This document shows, in pieces, positions 30,163 to 36,670 of a DNA stretch of 64,000 nt. The DNA comes from JAUASW01 sp036880965 (GTDB taxonomy: Bacteria; Pseudomonadota; Gammaproteobacteria; Burkholderiales; Burkholderiaceae_C). Position 1 is the stretch's first letter, and each line of letters begins with the position of its first letter. The stretch lies in assembly GCF_036880965.1 (NCBI RefSeq), contig NZ_JBAJMV010000002.1:186001-250000 (forward strand), in the 5' to 3' direction. The notes under the pieces are model-generated. The model saw only the letters and a list, made by a program, of their open reading frames with translations. It made no database searches and had not been told where the DNA came from. A program made the translations under genes and the position numbers.

Positions 30163-30330
30163 TCAGAAATAGACCTTCGTCGGGTCCCAGTTGGGGTTGT
30201 CGGACGGGTTGACCCGGCCGCCGCCAGCGCGCACGCCGGCCGCCGTTTTGGCGGTGCCGCCCGATGCCTTGACGATCATCCAGACAGCCACGGCGGCCAG
30301 GCCCAGGACGATGAGTTCTGTTTTCTTCAT
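30163..30330 (-). CDS. Small one-helix membrane protein
   Basis: A 55-residue protein from ATG 30330: MKKTELIVLGLAAVAVWMIV, then a Gly-rich linker (GVRAGGGRV) and a polar tail (NPSDNPNWDPTKVYF). An in-frame ATG at 30345 would overlap the transglycosylase stop and is possible. Likely a component of the viral membrane. Confidence 0.6.
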   Translation of the reverse strand: MKKTELIVLGLAAVAVWMIVKASGGTAKTAAGVRAGGGRVNPSDNPNWDPTKVYF

Positions 30331-30341
30331 GGTCACGCCTT

Positions 30342-30941
30342 TCATGCGTAGTCGGTGCCGGCCGTGCTGTTCACGTCCGCGAGGATTTGCCCGAAGTAGT
30401 TGCGGGTTTCGCGTGGCGCCGCCTCCAGGCCCTTGCGCGACACATTGCCCATTCCCCAGTTGTAGGCGGCCAGCGCTTCCGACCAATTGCCGAAGCGGTT
30501 GAACAGGCTTCGCAGGTAGCGCGCAGCGGCCGGGATTGCCTGGGCCGGGTTCAGCGGGTCGATGCCCATATCCCGCGCCGTGGCGGGCATGAACTGGGCG
30601 ATTCCCAGCGCGCCGGCAGGGCTGCGCGTGGCGCCGCTGATGATGTCTTCTCTGTACCGGCTCTCTTGGTACAGCAGGCGCTCGAGCATCAGCGCCGGCA
30701 GGCCGTTGTCCTGCTCGGCCTGCGCGATCAAGCCTGCGTAGCGTTCAGGCGCCCGCCAGAGCTGCAAAAGGTTCACCGTCTTGCTCACAATCGTGTCTCC
30801 CACATCTGCGGCCGACTCAAGCCAGCCGCCACCATCTGCCGGCGCCGCATCCGGCGCCGCCTCTTCTTGTCGCTGCCGGTACATGACCCACGCGCCCACG
30901 GCCAGCAGGCCGGCAGCACCGATCAGTACAGAGCCGCGCAC
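30342..30941 (-). CDS. Membrane-anchored lytic transglycosylase (SLT fold)
   Basis: Cleaves peptidoglycan glycan strands during entry or lysis. The 199 residues start at GTG 30941 with a membrane helix (VLIGAAGLLAVGAWVMY). The SLT domain at about 70-185 shows the catalytic glutamate in LERLLYQESRYREDI, then GALGIAQFMPATARDMGI and ALAAYNWGMGNV. A virion-borne transglycosylase with a helix fits a membrane-containing phage. It overlaps no gene but begins three bases after the upstream stop. Confidence 0.88.
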   Translation of the reverse strand: MRGSVLIGAAGLLAVGAWVMYRQRQEEAAPDAAPADGGGWLESAADVGDTIVSKTVNLLQLWRAPERYAGLIAQAEQDNGLPALMLERLLYQESRYREDIISGATRSPAGALGIAQFMPATARDMGIDPLNPAQAIPAAARYLRSLFNRFGNWSEALAAYNWGMGNVSRKGLEAAPRETRNYFGQILADVNSTAGTDYA

Positions 30942-30944
30942 CCG

Positions 30945-31280
30945 TCAGCCCCCTCGCCGCGTGCGCGCAGCCTTGGCGGCCGTTTCCTTGCCCTCCAGAT
31001 AGGCCACGTCGGCGCCGACCTTCTTTGCGATGGCGATAAACACCTCGCGAGCCGTGCGGCTCATGCCGGTGTCTCGGTCGATCTGTTCTAGCTCGACGCT
31101 CGCCGCCTCGGCATCGCTGGGAGGAACCGCAGCGACTGCAACGAAGGCCGCACCGTCCCAGCGCTTGCCGATAGGTGCCGCGCCTGGTGCGAGTTCGATC
31201 ATGGTCGGGCTGTCCACCTTGCCGCCCAATTCAGACACGCCAACGCAGATGCCGGCGCCGTTGATCTGTGCGTATCGCAT
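30945..31280 (-). CDS. Putative virion accessory (spike/fibre-related) protein
   Basis: A 111-residue protein with an N-terminus (MRYAQINGAGICVGVSELGG) resembling the C-terminal or chaperone-like modules seen beside phage fibre genes, a GKRWDGAAFV strand motif, and a helical, basic C-terminus (KAARTRRGG). Its ATG overlaps the stop of the next gene upstream (ATGA). Together with the next two genes it may build the receptor-binding complex. This is inference from position. Confidence 0.5.
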   Translation of the reverse strand: MRYAQINGAGICVGVSELGGKVDSPTMIELAPGAAPIGKRWDGAAFVAVAAVPPSDAEAASVELEQIDRDTGMSRTAREVFIAIAKKVGADVAYLEGKETAAKAARTRRGG

Positions 31281-31621
31281 CAGTTGCTCTCCTGGATCTG
31301 CCAGCGCACAACCATTCGCTTGTACGTGTTCAAGGTGCCCGAGAAAATCCGCATCGTCGTGGCGTTCACAAAGTAGGCCTTCGGCAGGCTGGCGCTTGTG
31401 TTGAATCGGCCCACGCGGCCCGCTGTGTTTGCTGTCGTTGTGGCTGACGCATCGTCACCCACCACACCATTCAAAAGAATCACCGCCTTGGCCGTATTGA
31501 CGGCCGCGACTGTCACGTCGATGTAATGGCCCTCAGGTTCAGTTCCTGCGGTCAACCCCGCCTGGTCAACGTCCACCAGGCCAGATTGCACCTTGAAGCC
31601 GCTGCTTGCACCAATGCCCAT
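31280..31621 (-). CDS. Putative virion protein, beta-rich
   Basis: A 113-residue protein of alternating strand-like segments (GHYIDVTVAAVNTAKAVILL; TYKRMVVRWQIQESN) with many Thr, Ala and Gly and no membrane segment. It lies three bases after the upstream stop and overlaps the next gene by four bases. Likely a capsid decoration or vertex protein; not recognised from sequence. Confidence 0.5.
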   Translation of the reverse strand: MGIGASSGFKVQSGLVDVDQAGLTAGTEPEGHYIDVTVAAVNTAKAVILLNGVVGDDASATTTANTAGRVGRFNTSASLPKAYFVNATTMRIFSGTLNTYKRMVVRWQIQESN

Positions 31622-31624
31622 GCG

Positions 31625-32206
31625 TCAGCCCTCCAGCACGGCAACGGCCGTCGTTGCGCCGCTGCCGATCACATTGATTTGCCCCGTAGGCGCTCGGCCC
31701 TGGATCTCCAGGGATTGACCGGGCGGGAGCTTCACGCCGTTCGCCACGGTCGCGGCCGTGCCGTCCAGGCGCAGATAGATGGTCACGCCCGCATCGTTGT
31801 TCTGGATCAGCAGATAGCGGCGGTTCGCATTGGCCGCCAGCAGCTGGCCGGATGCGCCGGTCACGTTGCCCAGCGTCTGACTGAAGCCGCCGTTCTCGTT
31901 TTTCACGGTCACGGTGCCGGTGATGTTCACGGCGCCAACTGCGCGGTCGTAGCTGACCTGGCCGCCCATGCGCGTGACGATGGAGACCACGCCGCCCGCC
32001 ACGCTGGTGATTCGCACGCGATCAAACTTCAGCGACTCGCTGTACCCGGCGCCGACGTTTTGCACGTCGGCGACTTCGCGGCCCTGAAAGTAGAACTTGA
32101 GCGCCACATCCTCGGCCGCGCTGGACAGGACCCGCAGGAAGTCACCGGCCTCGTTTATTTCCTTGGCGCCAGCGGCGCCGGCCCCCATGTTCTCGTTGAA
32201 GTACAT
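31625..32206 (-). CDS. Putative vertex/spike protein, beta-rich
   Basis: A 193-residue protein. Residues 1-75 (AGDFLRVLSSAAEDVALKFYF, ADVQNVGAGYSESLKFDRVR) and 110-190 (RRYLLIQNNDAGVTIYLRLD, VKLPPGQSLEIQG) read as two beta-sandwich units joined by a Gly/Val-rich linker. The second is like repeats that bind or decorate capsids in several phage families. There is no signal peptide or helix. Most likely a vertex protein of the virion, with the receptor-binding role unproven. Confidence 0.55.
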   Translation of the reverse strand: MYFNENMGAGAAGAKEINEAGDFLRVLSSAAEDVALKFYFQGREVADVQNVGAGYSESLKFDRVRITSVAGGVVSIVTRMGGQVSYDRAVGAVNITGTVTVKNENGGFSQTLGNVTGASGQLLAANANRRYLLIQNNDAGVTIYLRLDGTAATVANGVKLPPGQSLEIQGRAPTGQINVIGSGATTAVAVLEG

Positions 32207-32215
32207 CGCGTGCCT

Positions 32216-32974
32216 TTACTTCTTCCAGGCCATGAGCGCGAAGGCCGCAGCCGCCGCCAGGCCCAGGATGGTGATGGTCTTGTTATCGAGGCTGCCGCTC
32301 TTCTCGGTGGTCGCGCTGCGGTAAGCCTCGGTGGTCAAGGCGCCGACGTTCTCAACGGCCTTTATGTTGCTGTCGAACATGGATTTACCCAGCGATAGCA
32401 ACTGCGAGAAGCCGGCTCCGACCGTGGCGTTTGACTTCTCTGCAAACGCAAAGGCTTTGTCCTGCGATTCGCGCTGGGCGTCAGCCAGTTCGCTCGCCGA
32501 CGAACGAGCGAACCCGAGCGCGTCTTTGTTGGCCGTGGCAGCAAAGCCGAAGGCTTCAGAGCCGAAGCTAAACGCCCGGTCCGTGGTCTTGGTGTTGGCC
32601 GTGATCGCGGTTTCCATGGCGCGCAGCGCGCCAGGGTCGAACTGGTTGACCGATCGGTTGCTGTTGTCGGTGTACTTGACCGACGAATCCGAAGACGACG
32701 ACGACGAGCGGTTGCTGCTGTCGTTAACCGTCAAGTCCATCATGGTTGACAGGTTGCGGCTGTCGTTCACGTTGACCGATTGGTCCCGCGTGTCGGTGAT
32801 GGCAATGGAGCTGCCGCCCGTGGCGCCCAGGCTTCCATCCCCCAGCACCAGGCGGTTATCCAGCGCCGTGCTGGTGTTTTGGGTGGATGACGAAGAGTTC
32901 GTCCCGCCCGAGTCGCCTCCGAAGCTCAGCCGGAAGGCCAGCGCCGGTATGAAGAATTTGAACAGTGCTTTCAT
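32216..32974 (-). CDS. Ser/Asn/Asp-rich membrane virion protein
   Basis: A 252-residue protein with hydrophobic ends: MKALFKFFIPALAFRLSF at the N-terminus and ITILGLAAAAAFALMAWKK at the C-terminus. Residues 20-115 are low complexity (Ser, Asn, Thr, Asp; for example SSNRSSSSSSDSSVKYTDNS), and residues 120-225 are helical with heptad-like Phe/Ala spacing (FSFGSEAFGFAATANKDALG). It fits a membrane-anchored structural protein that projects away from the bilayer. Overlaps the upstream gene by four bases. Confidence 0.6.
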   Translation of the reverse strand: MKALFKFFIPALAFRLSFGGDSGGTNSSSSTQNTSTALDNRLVLGDGSLGATGGSSIAITDTRDQSVNVNDSRNLSTMMDLTVNDSSNRSSSSSSDSSVKYTDNSNRSVNQFDPGALRAMETAITANTKTTDRAFSFGSEAFGFAATANKDALGFARSSASELADAQRESQDKAFAFAEKSNATVGAGFSQLLSLGKSMFDSNIKAVENVGALTTEAYRSATTEKSGSLDNKTITILGLAAAAAFALMAWKK

Positions 32975-33366
32975 GCGATCTGCTTTTCCAGAATGAACCC
33001 ACGGCCGACGCTGCCGGCGATGCTGTATCCCAGGGCTAACGCCTTATGAACGAGCCCGCGCCTCATGGTCTGAAACGCAACGCTTGCGCAGCCCACGGCC
33101 CGCGCTTGCGCCTCAATGACGGACAAGCCCGCCTCGGTCATGCCCTGGCCGGTGCCGGCTGCCGCGTGTATCCAGCAACGGCCCGCCGCCCTGGCGCTCA
33201 GCGTGTAGATGCACGCGCCGGAATCTGTCTCGACCTTGAAGGACTCACCCGCGAGCGCCGCACTCATTGGCGTGGCCCTGCCCTGCGGGTCCAGGCCTGC
33301 GCAAGCCTTGAAGGCTTCCGCCGCCTGTTCCACGCTGGCTCTGGTCAGCGCCGCACGATGGCCCAT
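32971..33366 (-). CDS. GNAT-fold-like phage protein
   Basis: A 131-residue protein whose pattern (GACIYTLSARAAGRCWIHAA, AGLSVIEAQARAVGCASVAF, LVHKALALGYSIAGSVGRGF) is that of an acetyltransferase-like alpha/beta fold, including the C-terminal GY.I.G strand. The acetyl-CoA loop is not clear, so activity is doubtful. Overlaps genes on both sides. Function in the virus is unknown. Confidence 0.55.
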   Translation of the reverse strand: MGHRAALTRASVEQAAEAFKACAGLDPQGRATPMSAALAGESFKVETDSGACIYTLSARAAGRCWIHAAAGTGQGMTEAGLSVIEAQARAVGCASVAFQTMRRGLVHKALALGYSIAGSVGRGFILEKQIA

Positions 33367-33656
33367 ACCGCCACCAGAGCCAGGCCCATCAAGGCCATGG
33401 TTTGCCAGTCGCCGCCCAGGCCCAGGCCCGAGGCCATGCCGTCCGCGCTGATCGGGTTGCTTTCGGTCTTGGTCTTTGTCGACGTGCTGTCGATGGTCCC
33501 GCCGCCGAAATTGACATTCCAGCCCGAGTGATCGGCCTCGAAGTCGTAGGTTCCCGTCAGGTGCGATTCGGAAGGCCCGGTAGGTGGCGTCGTGAGCGCC
33601 TTGCCGAGCACTTGGGTGCCGCCGTTGATGAGGGCGCCCATGGTCATCGGGTCCAT
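33345..33656 (-). CDS. Small membrane protein
   Basis: A 103-residue protein with a polar, Gly/Thr/Ser-rich body (SHLTGTYDFEADHSGWNVNF) and a C-terminal helix (WQTMALMGLALVAVWAIV) ending in two Arg. The type, a polar body with a C-terminal anchor, recurs in this block and in the inner-membrane proteins of PM2-like virions. Overlaps the downstream gene by 22 bases. Confidence 0.6.
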   Translation of the reverse strand: MDPMTMGALINGGTQVLGKALTTPPTGPSESHLTGTYDFEADHSGWNVNFGGGTIDSTSTKTKTESNPISADGMASGLGLGGDWQTMALMGLALVAVWAIVRR

Positions 33657-33665
33657 GGGGGTCCT

Positions 33666-33935
33666 TTATCGCTTGGCGAGCAGCAGCACAAGCACAAGGC
33701 CCGCGCCGCCAATCAACAGCATCGTTTTCGGGTTCATGCCCGCCACGGTGCCCTGAGGCACTCCATTGCGCTGACCTTCCGCGTAATAGCTGCCCGTCTG
33801 GCCCAGGGCCTTGAGGCGCATTTGCTCAGTCTCGTAGGGCTGGACCCACTTTGCCTCGACCGCCTTGCTGATGGCGTTCCCGGCAATGTTCTGGACCCAA
33901 TCGGACCACGAGCCGGAGGTGTTTTCTCCGTCCAT
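33666..33935 (-). CDS. Small C-terminally anchored membrane protein
   Basis: An 89-residue protein with an amphipathic N-terminal half (SWSDWVQNIAGNAISKAVEA) and a C-terminal helix (MLLIGGAGLVLVLLLAKR). It directly follows the capsid gene (12 bases), which suggests a role in the membrane beneath the capsid. Confidence 0.6.
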   Translation of the reverse strand: MDGENTSGSWSDWVQNIAGNAISKAVEAKWVQPYETEQMRLKALGQTGSYYAEGQRNGVPQGTVAGMNPKTMLLIGGAGLVLVLLLAKR

Positions 33936-33947
33936 GTGGTCCGTCCC

Positions 33948-34778
33948 TTACAGGTTGCCCAGCACGTCGATGTATTCGACGATCACGCTGCCGGTGTCGG
34001 CCGCGCTGAAGTCGAACAGCCATTCCAGGCTGCGCGCATCGCGGGTGTCCAGCGCCTTGCGCACGTCGCCGTCAACCACGAAGTCAATCGTGTAGACGTT
34101 GGCCTGCGGAACGCGCTTCTGGCGAGTCTGCTCCTGCTGGTTCTCAGCGGCGATGCTCTCATGCACAACGAGGCCGTCTTGCTTGACGGTCGCACCGGTC
34201 ATGTTGCCGCCGTGGAACACGTGAACCCGCTTGATGATGGCGCCGTTTTGCGGGCCAAAGGGAACCGTGATCGGCAGCTTGCCGCCCGAGCTGATGTTGT
34301 ACGGGTACTTGAGGATTTTCGCCAGCAGCGGTGCGAAGGGCTGGTACTCGCCGCCCTGCGACTTCTGAGCTGCGGCCTCGGTCACGATGGGCGTGAGGAT
34401 CGGGGCCGTAGCGCCCGCGATGCTCACTTCCGTGGTGATGTTGGCGATACCGATTGAGGTATCGAAGGCCGAGACCATCCGGTCAAACTCATTGTTCAGC
34501 GAGTAGTCGGCGAACGGAATGTCCAGATAGGCCGCGTTCGCAGCATCGCCGCGATAGGCGTTGATCTTGTCCAGCTCGGTGCCCGTGCCTTCGATGATGA
34601 CCTTGCCGTTGGCCTTGATCTTGATGGCCGTGAGCATGGCTTTCGTCAGCGCAGTGCCGGCGAGCTTCAGCTTGAAGTTTTCCAGCGTGCGGCCGGGGGT
34701 GATGTTGTTGGTTGCGGTGCCAGTGGCGACCACATTTGCGAACGGCAGGCCGTAGCGGGTGAGTTTTCCGACGCTCAT
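33948..34778 (-). CDS. Major capsid protein, PM2 P2-like (double jelly-roll family)
   Basis: Forms the icosahedral shell. The 276 residues match the length of corticovirus P2 (269). The N-terminus KLTRYGLPFANVVATGTATN, the segment ANGKVIIEGTGTELDKINAY, and FDRMVSAFDTSIGIANITTE are the conserved pattern I associate with the family annotated as major capsid protein P2. No signal or membrane segment is present. It is flanked by a small membrane protein gene and, further upstream, the packaging ATPase, the arrangement used to recognise PM2-type proviruses. Structure prediction should show two stacked jelly rolls. Confidence 0.8.
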   Translation of the reverse strand: MSVGKLTRYGLPFANVVATGTATNNITPGRTLENFKLKLAGTALTKAMLTAIKIKANGKVIIEGTGTELDKINAYRGDAANAAYLDIPFADYSLNNEFDRMVSAFDTSIGIANITTEVSIAGATAPILTPIVTEAAAQKSQGGEYQPFAPLLAKILKYPYNISSGGKLPITVPFGPQNGAIIKRVHVFHGGNMTGATVKQDGLVVHESIAAENQQEQTRQKRVPQANVYTIDFVVDGDVRKALDTRDARSLEWLFDFSAADTGSVIVEYIDVLGNL

Positions 34779-34792
34779 GCTTCAGCCCTCAC

Positions 34793-34945
34793 TCAAACCA
34801 CGTCTTTGACGTAGGGAACACGCTTGGCGACCGCGCCAGCAGCCACGGCCAGGGCCGCAGCCTTGACCATCGGATTGCCGTACTTGTAGGCCGCAAACAG
34901 GATGCCGCCAGCAATGGCGAGCTTCTTCAGCGATTCGGAGTCCAC
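34793..34945 (-). CDS. 50-residue membrane protein upstream of the capsid gene
   Basis: Starts at GTG 34945 with AAAGGA upstream. One or two Ala-rich hydrophobic segments (LAIAGGILFAAYKYG; VKAAALAVAAGAVA) are followed by a basic end (KRVPYVKDVV). Position and size suit one of the small virion membrane proteins of PM2-like viruses. Confidence 0.6.
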   Translation of the reverse strand: MDSESLKKLAIAGGILFAAYKYGNPMVKAAALAVAAGAVAKRVPYVKDVV

Positions 34946-35040
34946 GTTGATTTCCTTTGAACAGTTGCACATACAGGGTTGGCCGCATCGGTTGCCCCGG
35001 TGCTGGCGTCTTGCAAGGCCTCATTCAAAGGAAAACGAGA

Positions 35041-35059
35041 ACCGGGCACGAGGCCCGGT
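35041..35059. terminator. Hairpin between the ATPase and capsid genes
   Basis: ACCGGGC (35041-35047) pairs with GCCCGGT (35053-35059) around a five-base loop. Read leftward it is followed by TCTCGTTTTCC, a weak T-run. It lies in the 147-base gap 34946-35092 and may lower read-through or mark a new capsid promoter; no clear promoter was found. Confidence 0.45.
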
Positions 35060-35092
35060 ATCTCTTCCCGTTACCGTATGGCTCGGGCGCCG

Positions 35093-35704
35093 TCAGAAGC
35101 TCAGTTTTCCGCGCTGAATGCCTCCCGTAAGGGCATCCATGTGGACGAACTGCAACGGGGCCAGTCCGTTGATTTCCTCTATGGCTATCCGGGTCTTGCG
35201 CGCCAGGTAGGCCGCGTCGTCGCCGCTCGACTGCCGGAAGACCACGTAGTCCGAGGCATTGCCAAACGCGGTCTTGTCGGCCTCGCTCCAGCGCTGCGAG
35301 ATGCAGCGCAGGGTGATGCCGCGCTTGAGGCCCCGGCGCACCAGAATGCCCCAGTTCCCCGGCGCCTTGCTTGGCGTGGTCACGTCGGCCAGCTCTTCCG
35401 CGATGGCCTCAAGCGGCTCGACATAGCGGCCCGCGTACATGACGCACCCGGCCCAGAAGTCAAACTCACCCGCCAGGCTTCCGCCCGCCACGTAGGCCAC
35501 GCGCTGCGCGCCTGGCTTCTGTGCCGCTTCGAGCAGTTGTTTTCGTGTCGTGACCTTGCGCCAGCCTGGCAGCTCGCACCATTGGGCCTCAGGGTCCCAC
35601 GCGAAGATTCGCCGCGCCTTCTTGACCTGGCGGGCGGTCCATGCGGTCTTGCCGGAGCGCGAGGCCCCGGCGATCACGTACAGGCGGCCGTCCTGTGTCT
35701 TCAT
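35093..35704 (-). CDS. Packaging ATPase (P9/A32-like, FtsK-HerA type)
   Basis: Powers genome packaging into the preformed capsid. ATG 35704 overlaps the upstream stop (ATGA) and gives 203 residues, the size of the small ATPases of PM2 and tectiviruses. Walker A is GASRSGKT at 13-20, the Walker B-like acidic motif is EAIAEELADVT near 95, and the sensor region LKRGITLRCISQRWSEADK is the arginine/Gln-containing strand of the A32 group. Longer open frame upstream overlaps the next gene and is not used. Confidence 0.8.
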   Translation of the reverse strand: MKTQDGRLYVIAGASRSGKTAWTARQVKKARRIFAWDPEAQWCELPGWRKVTTRKQLLEAAQKPGAQRVAYVAGGSLAGEFDFWAGCVMYAGRYVEPLEAIAEELADVTTPSKAPGNWGILVRRGLKRGITLRCISQRWSEADKTAFGNASDYVVFRQSSGDDAAYLARKTRIAIEEINGLAPLQFVHMDALTGGIQRGKLSF

Positions 35705-36180
35705 GCCTCGACGGTCCCGATTACGACGGACTTTGAGCCCTGCGCCACCGGTGGCGGTGCCTCCAGCGCCTGCGCCGGCTTGGGCTTGTTCAGCACCTGC
35801 ACGGCCACGAACCCGCCCAGCGGAAGCAATGCCATCGTCAGGCGGCCCCATGGGGTGCGCATCCAGTCCACTGACGTGCCGTAGTGGTCCATGATGACCG
35901 CGATCCCCTCGGGGATGGGCTCCCAATAGTCGTCTGGCGCCTCGCGCAGCGCCGGCAGCGCCACCGTCGCCAGCGGTCGCAGTTGCTTGATGAGGACCTT
36001 TGCCGCTGCCAGGGCCTGCGGGCTTGGGGGTGGAAGCGGCGCATCTTCTGCCTGGCCCTGGGCCGGCACTGCCGCACCCGTTACCGTAGCTGTAGCGCCA
36101 TCGGCCGCCGCTTGCAGCGCGGCCAGGTCGGCGGCCTGCTCGACGGCTGGCCCCTTGTCGTTCTCGGTGTCTTGGTTCAT
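35701..36180 (-). CDS. One-helix membrane protein upstream of the ATPase
   Basis: A 159-residue protein with an acidic, Ala-rich N-terminal third, a folded helical part (LAAAKVLIKQLRPLATVALP; DDYWEPIPEGIAVIMDHYG), a membrane helix (GRLTMALLPLGGFVAVQVL) at about 110-130 and a Pro/Ala-rich tail. Overlaps both neighbours by four bases. It may anchor the ATPase or another virion enzyme to the membrane. Confidence 0.6.
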   Translation of the reverse strand: MNQDTENDKGPAVEQAADLAALQAAADGATATVTGAAVPAQGQAEDAPLPPPSPQALAAAKVLIKQLRPLATVALPALREAPDDYWEPIPEGIAVIMDHYGTSVDWMRTPWGRLTMALLPLGGFVAVQVLNKPKPAQALEAPPPVAQGSKSVVIGTVEA

Positions 36181-36488
36181 GTCTTCAGGAATGCAAAGGG
36201 GTCATAGGGGGCCGGTGCCGCAGGCTTGACCGGGGCCGGCTTGGGCGCTGGCTGCTGTACCGGTGCCGGTGCCGTTACCGTAGGTGCCGCCGCTTTTCCA
36301 GCGGCCCAGGGATAGCGGGCCAGGAACGCGGCCACGCGGTGTTTCTTGCCGCCTATGCGCATCTGCTGATCGCAGTTCGCTTCGCAGTAGCCGAAGGGCT
36401 CTCCGTTGCGGTCATGCGTGATGCGCATTCCTTTGGCGGTGCCGCAGGTTGGGCAGTCGATGTGCCCGAGGATTTCCCGCGTCTTCAC
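36177..36488 (-). CDS. Zinc-ribbon protein with Pro/Ala-rich tail
   Basis: A 103-residue protein. CPTCG near residue 12 and CEANC near 35 provide four cysteines spaced for one zinc ion; GEPFGY lies between them. After residue 60 the chain is Pro/Ala/Val-rich and ends DPFAFLKT. PM2 encodes zinc-finger transcription factors, so a regulatory role is possible. Overlaps neighbours on both sides. Confidence 0.65.
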   Translation of the reverse strand: MKTREILGHIDCPTCGTAKGMRITHDRNGEPFGYCEANCDQQMRIGGKKHRVAAFLARYPWAAGKAAAPTVTAPAPVQQPAPKPAPVKPAAPAPYDPFAFLKT

Positions 36489-36670
36489 AGCGGGGCGTGT
36501 TCCAGTTGGGCCGGCTTGAGCCAGGGTTGCGCGTCGATGGACTCGCCATCGACCACGCCGGCAATGTGAACCTGCACCGACGACGGGCGCACGTCCACGA
36601 CGGTGCCCACCAATCCTTGGTACTTGCCTGATCGGACCTTGACGGCTTCATGGGGGCGGAATTTCTGCAT
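36485..36670 (-). CDS. KOW-motif small protein
   Basis: A 61-residue protein whose first half, VKVRSGKYQGLVGTVVDVRP, is a KOW-type motif known from ribosomal L24/L26 and NusG, which bind RNA. It could act in translation or antitermination of the long leftward transcript; this is inference. Its start overlaps the end of the rep gene by 23 bases. Confidence 0.65.
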   Translation of the reverse strand: MQKFRPHEAVKVRSGKYQGLVGTVVDVRPSSVQVHIAGVVDGESIDAQPWLKPAQLEHAPL

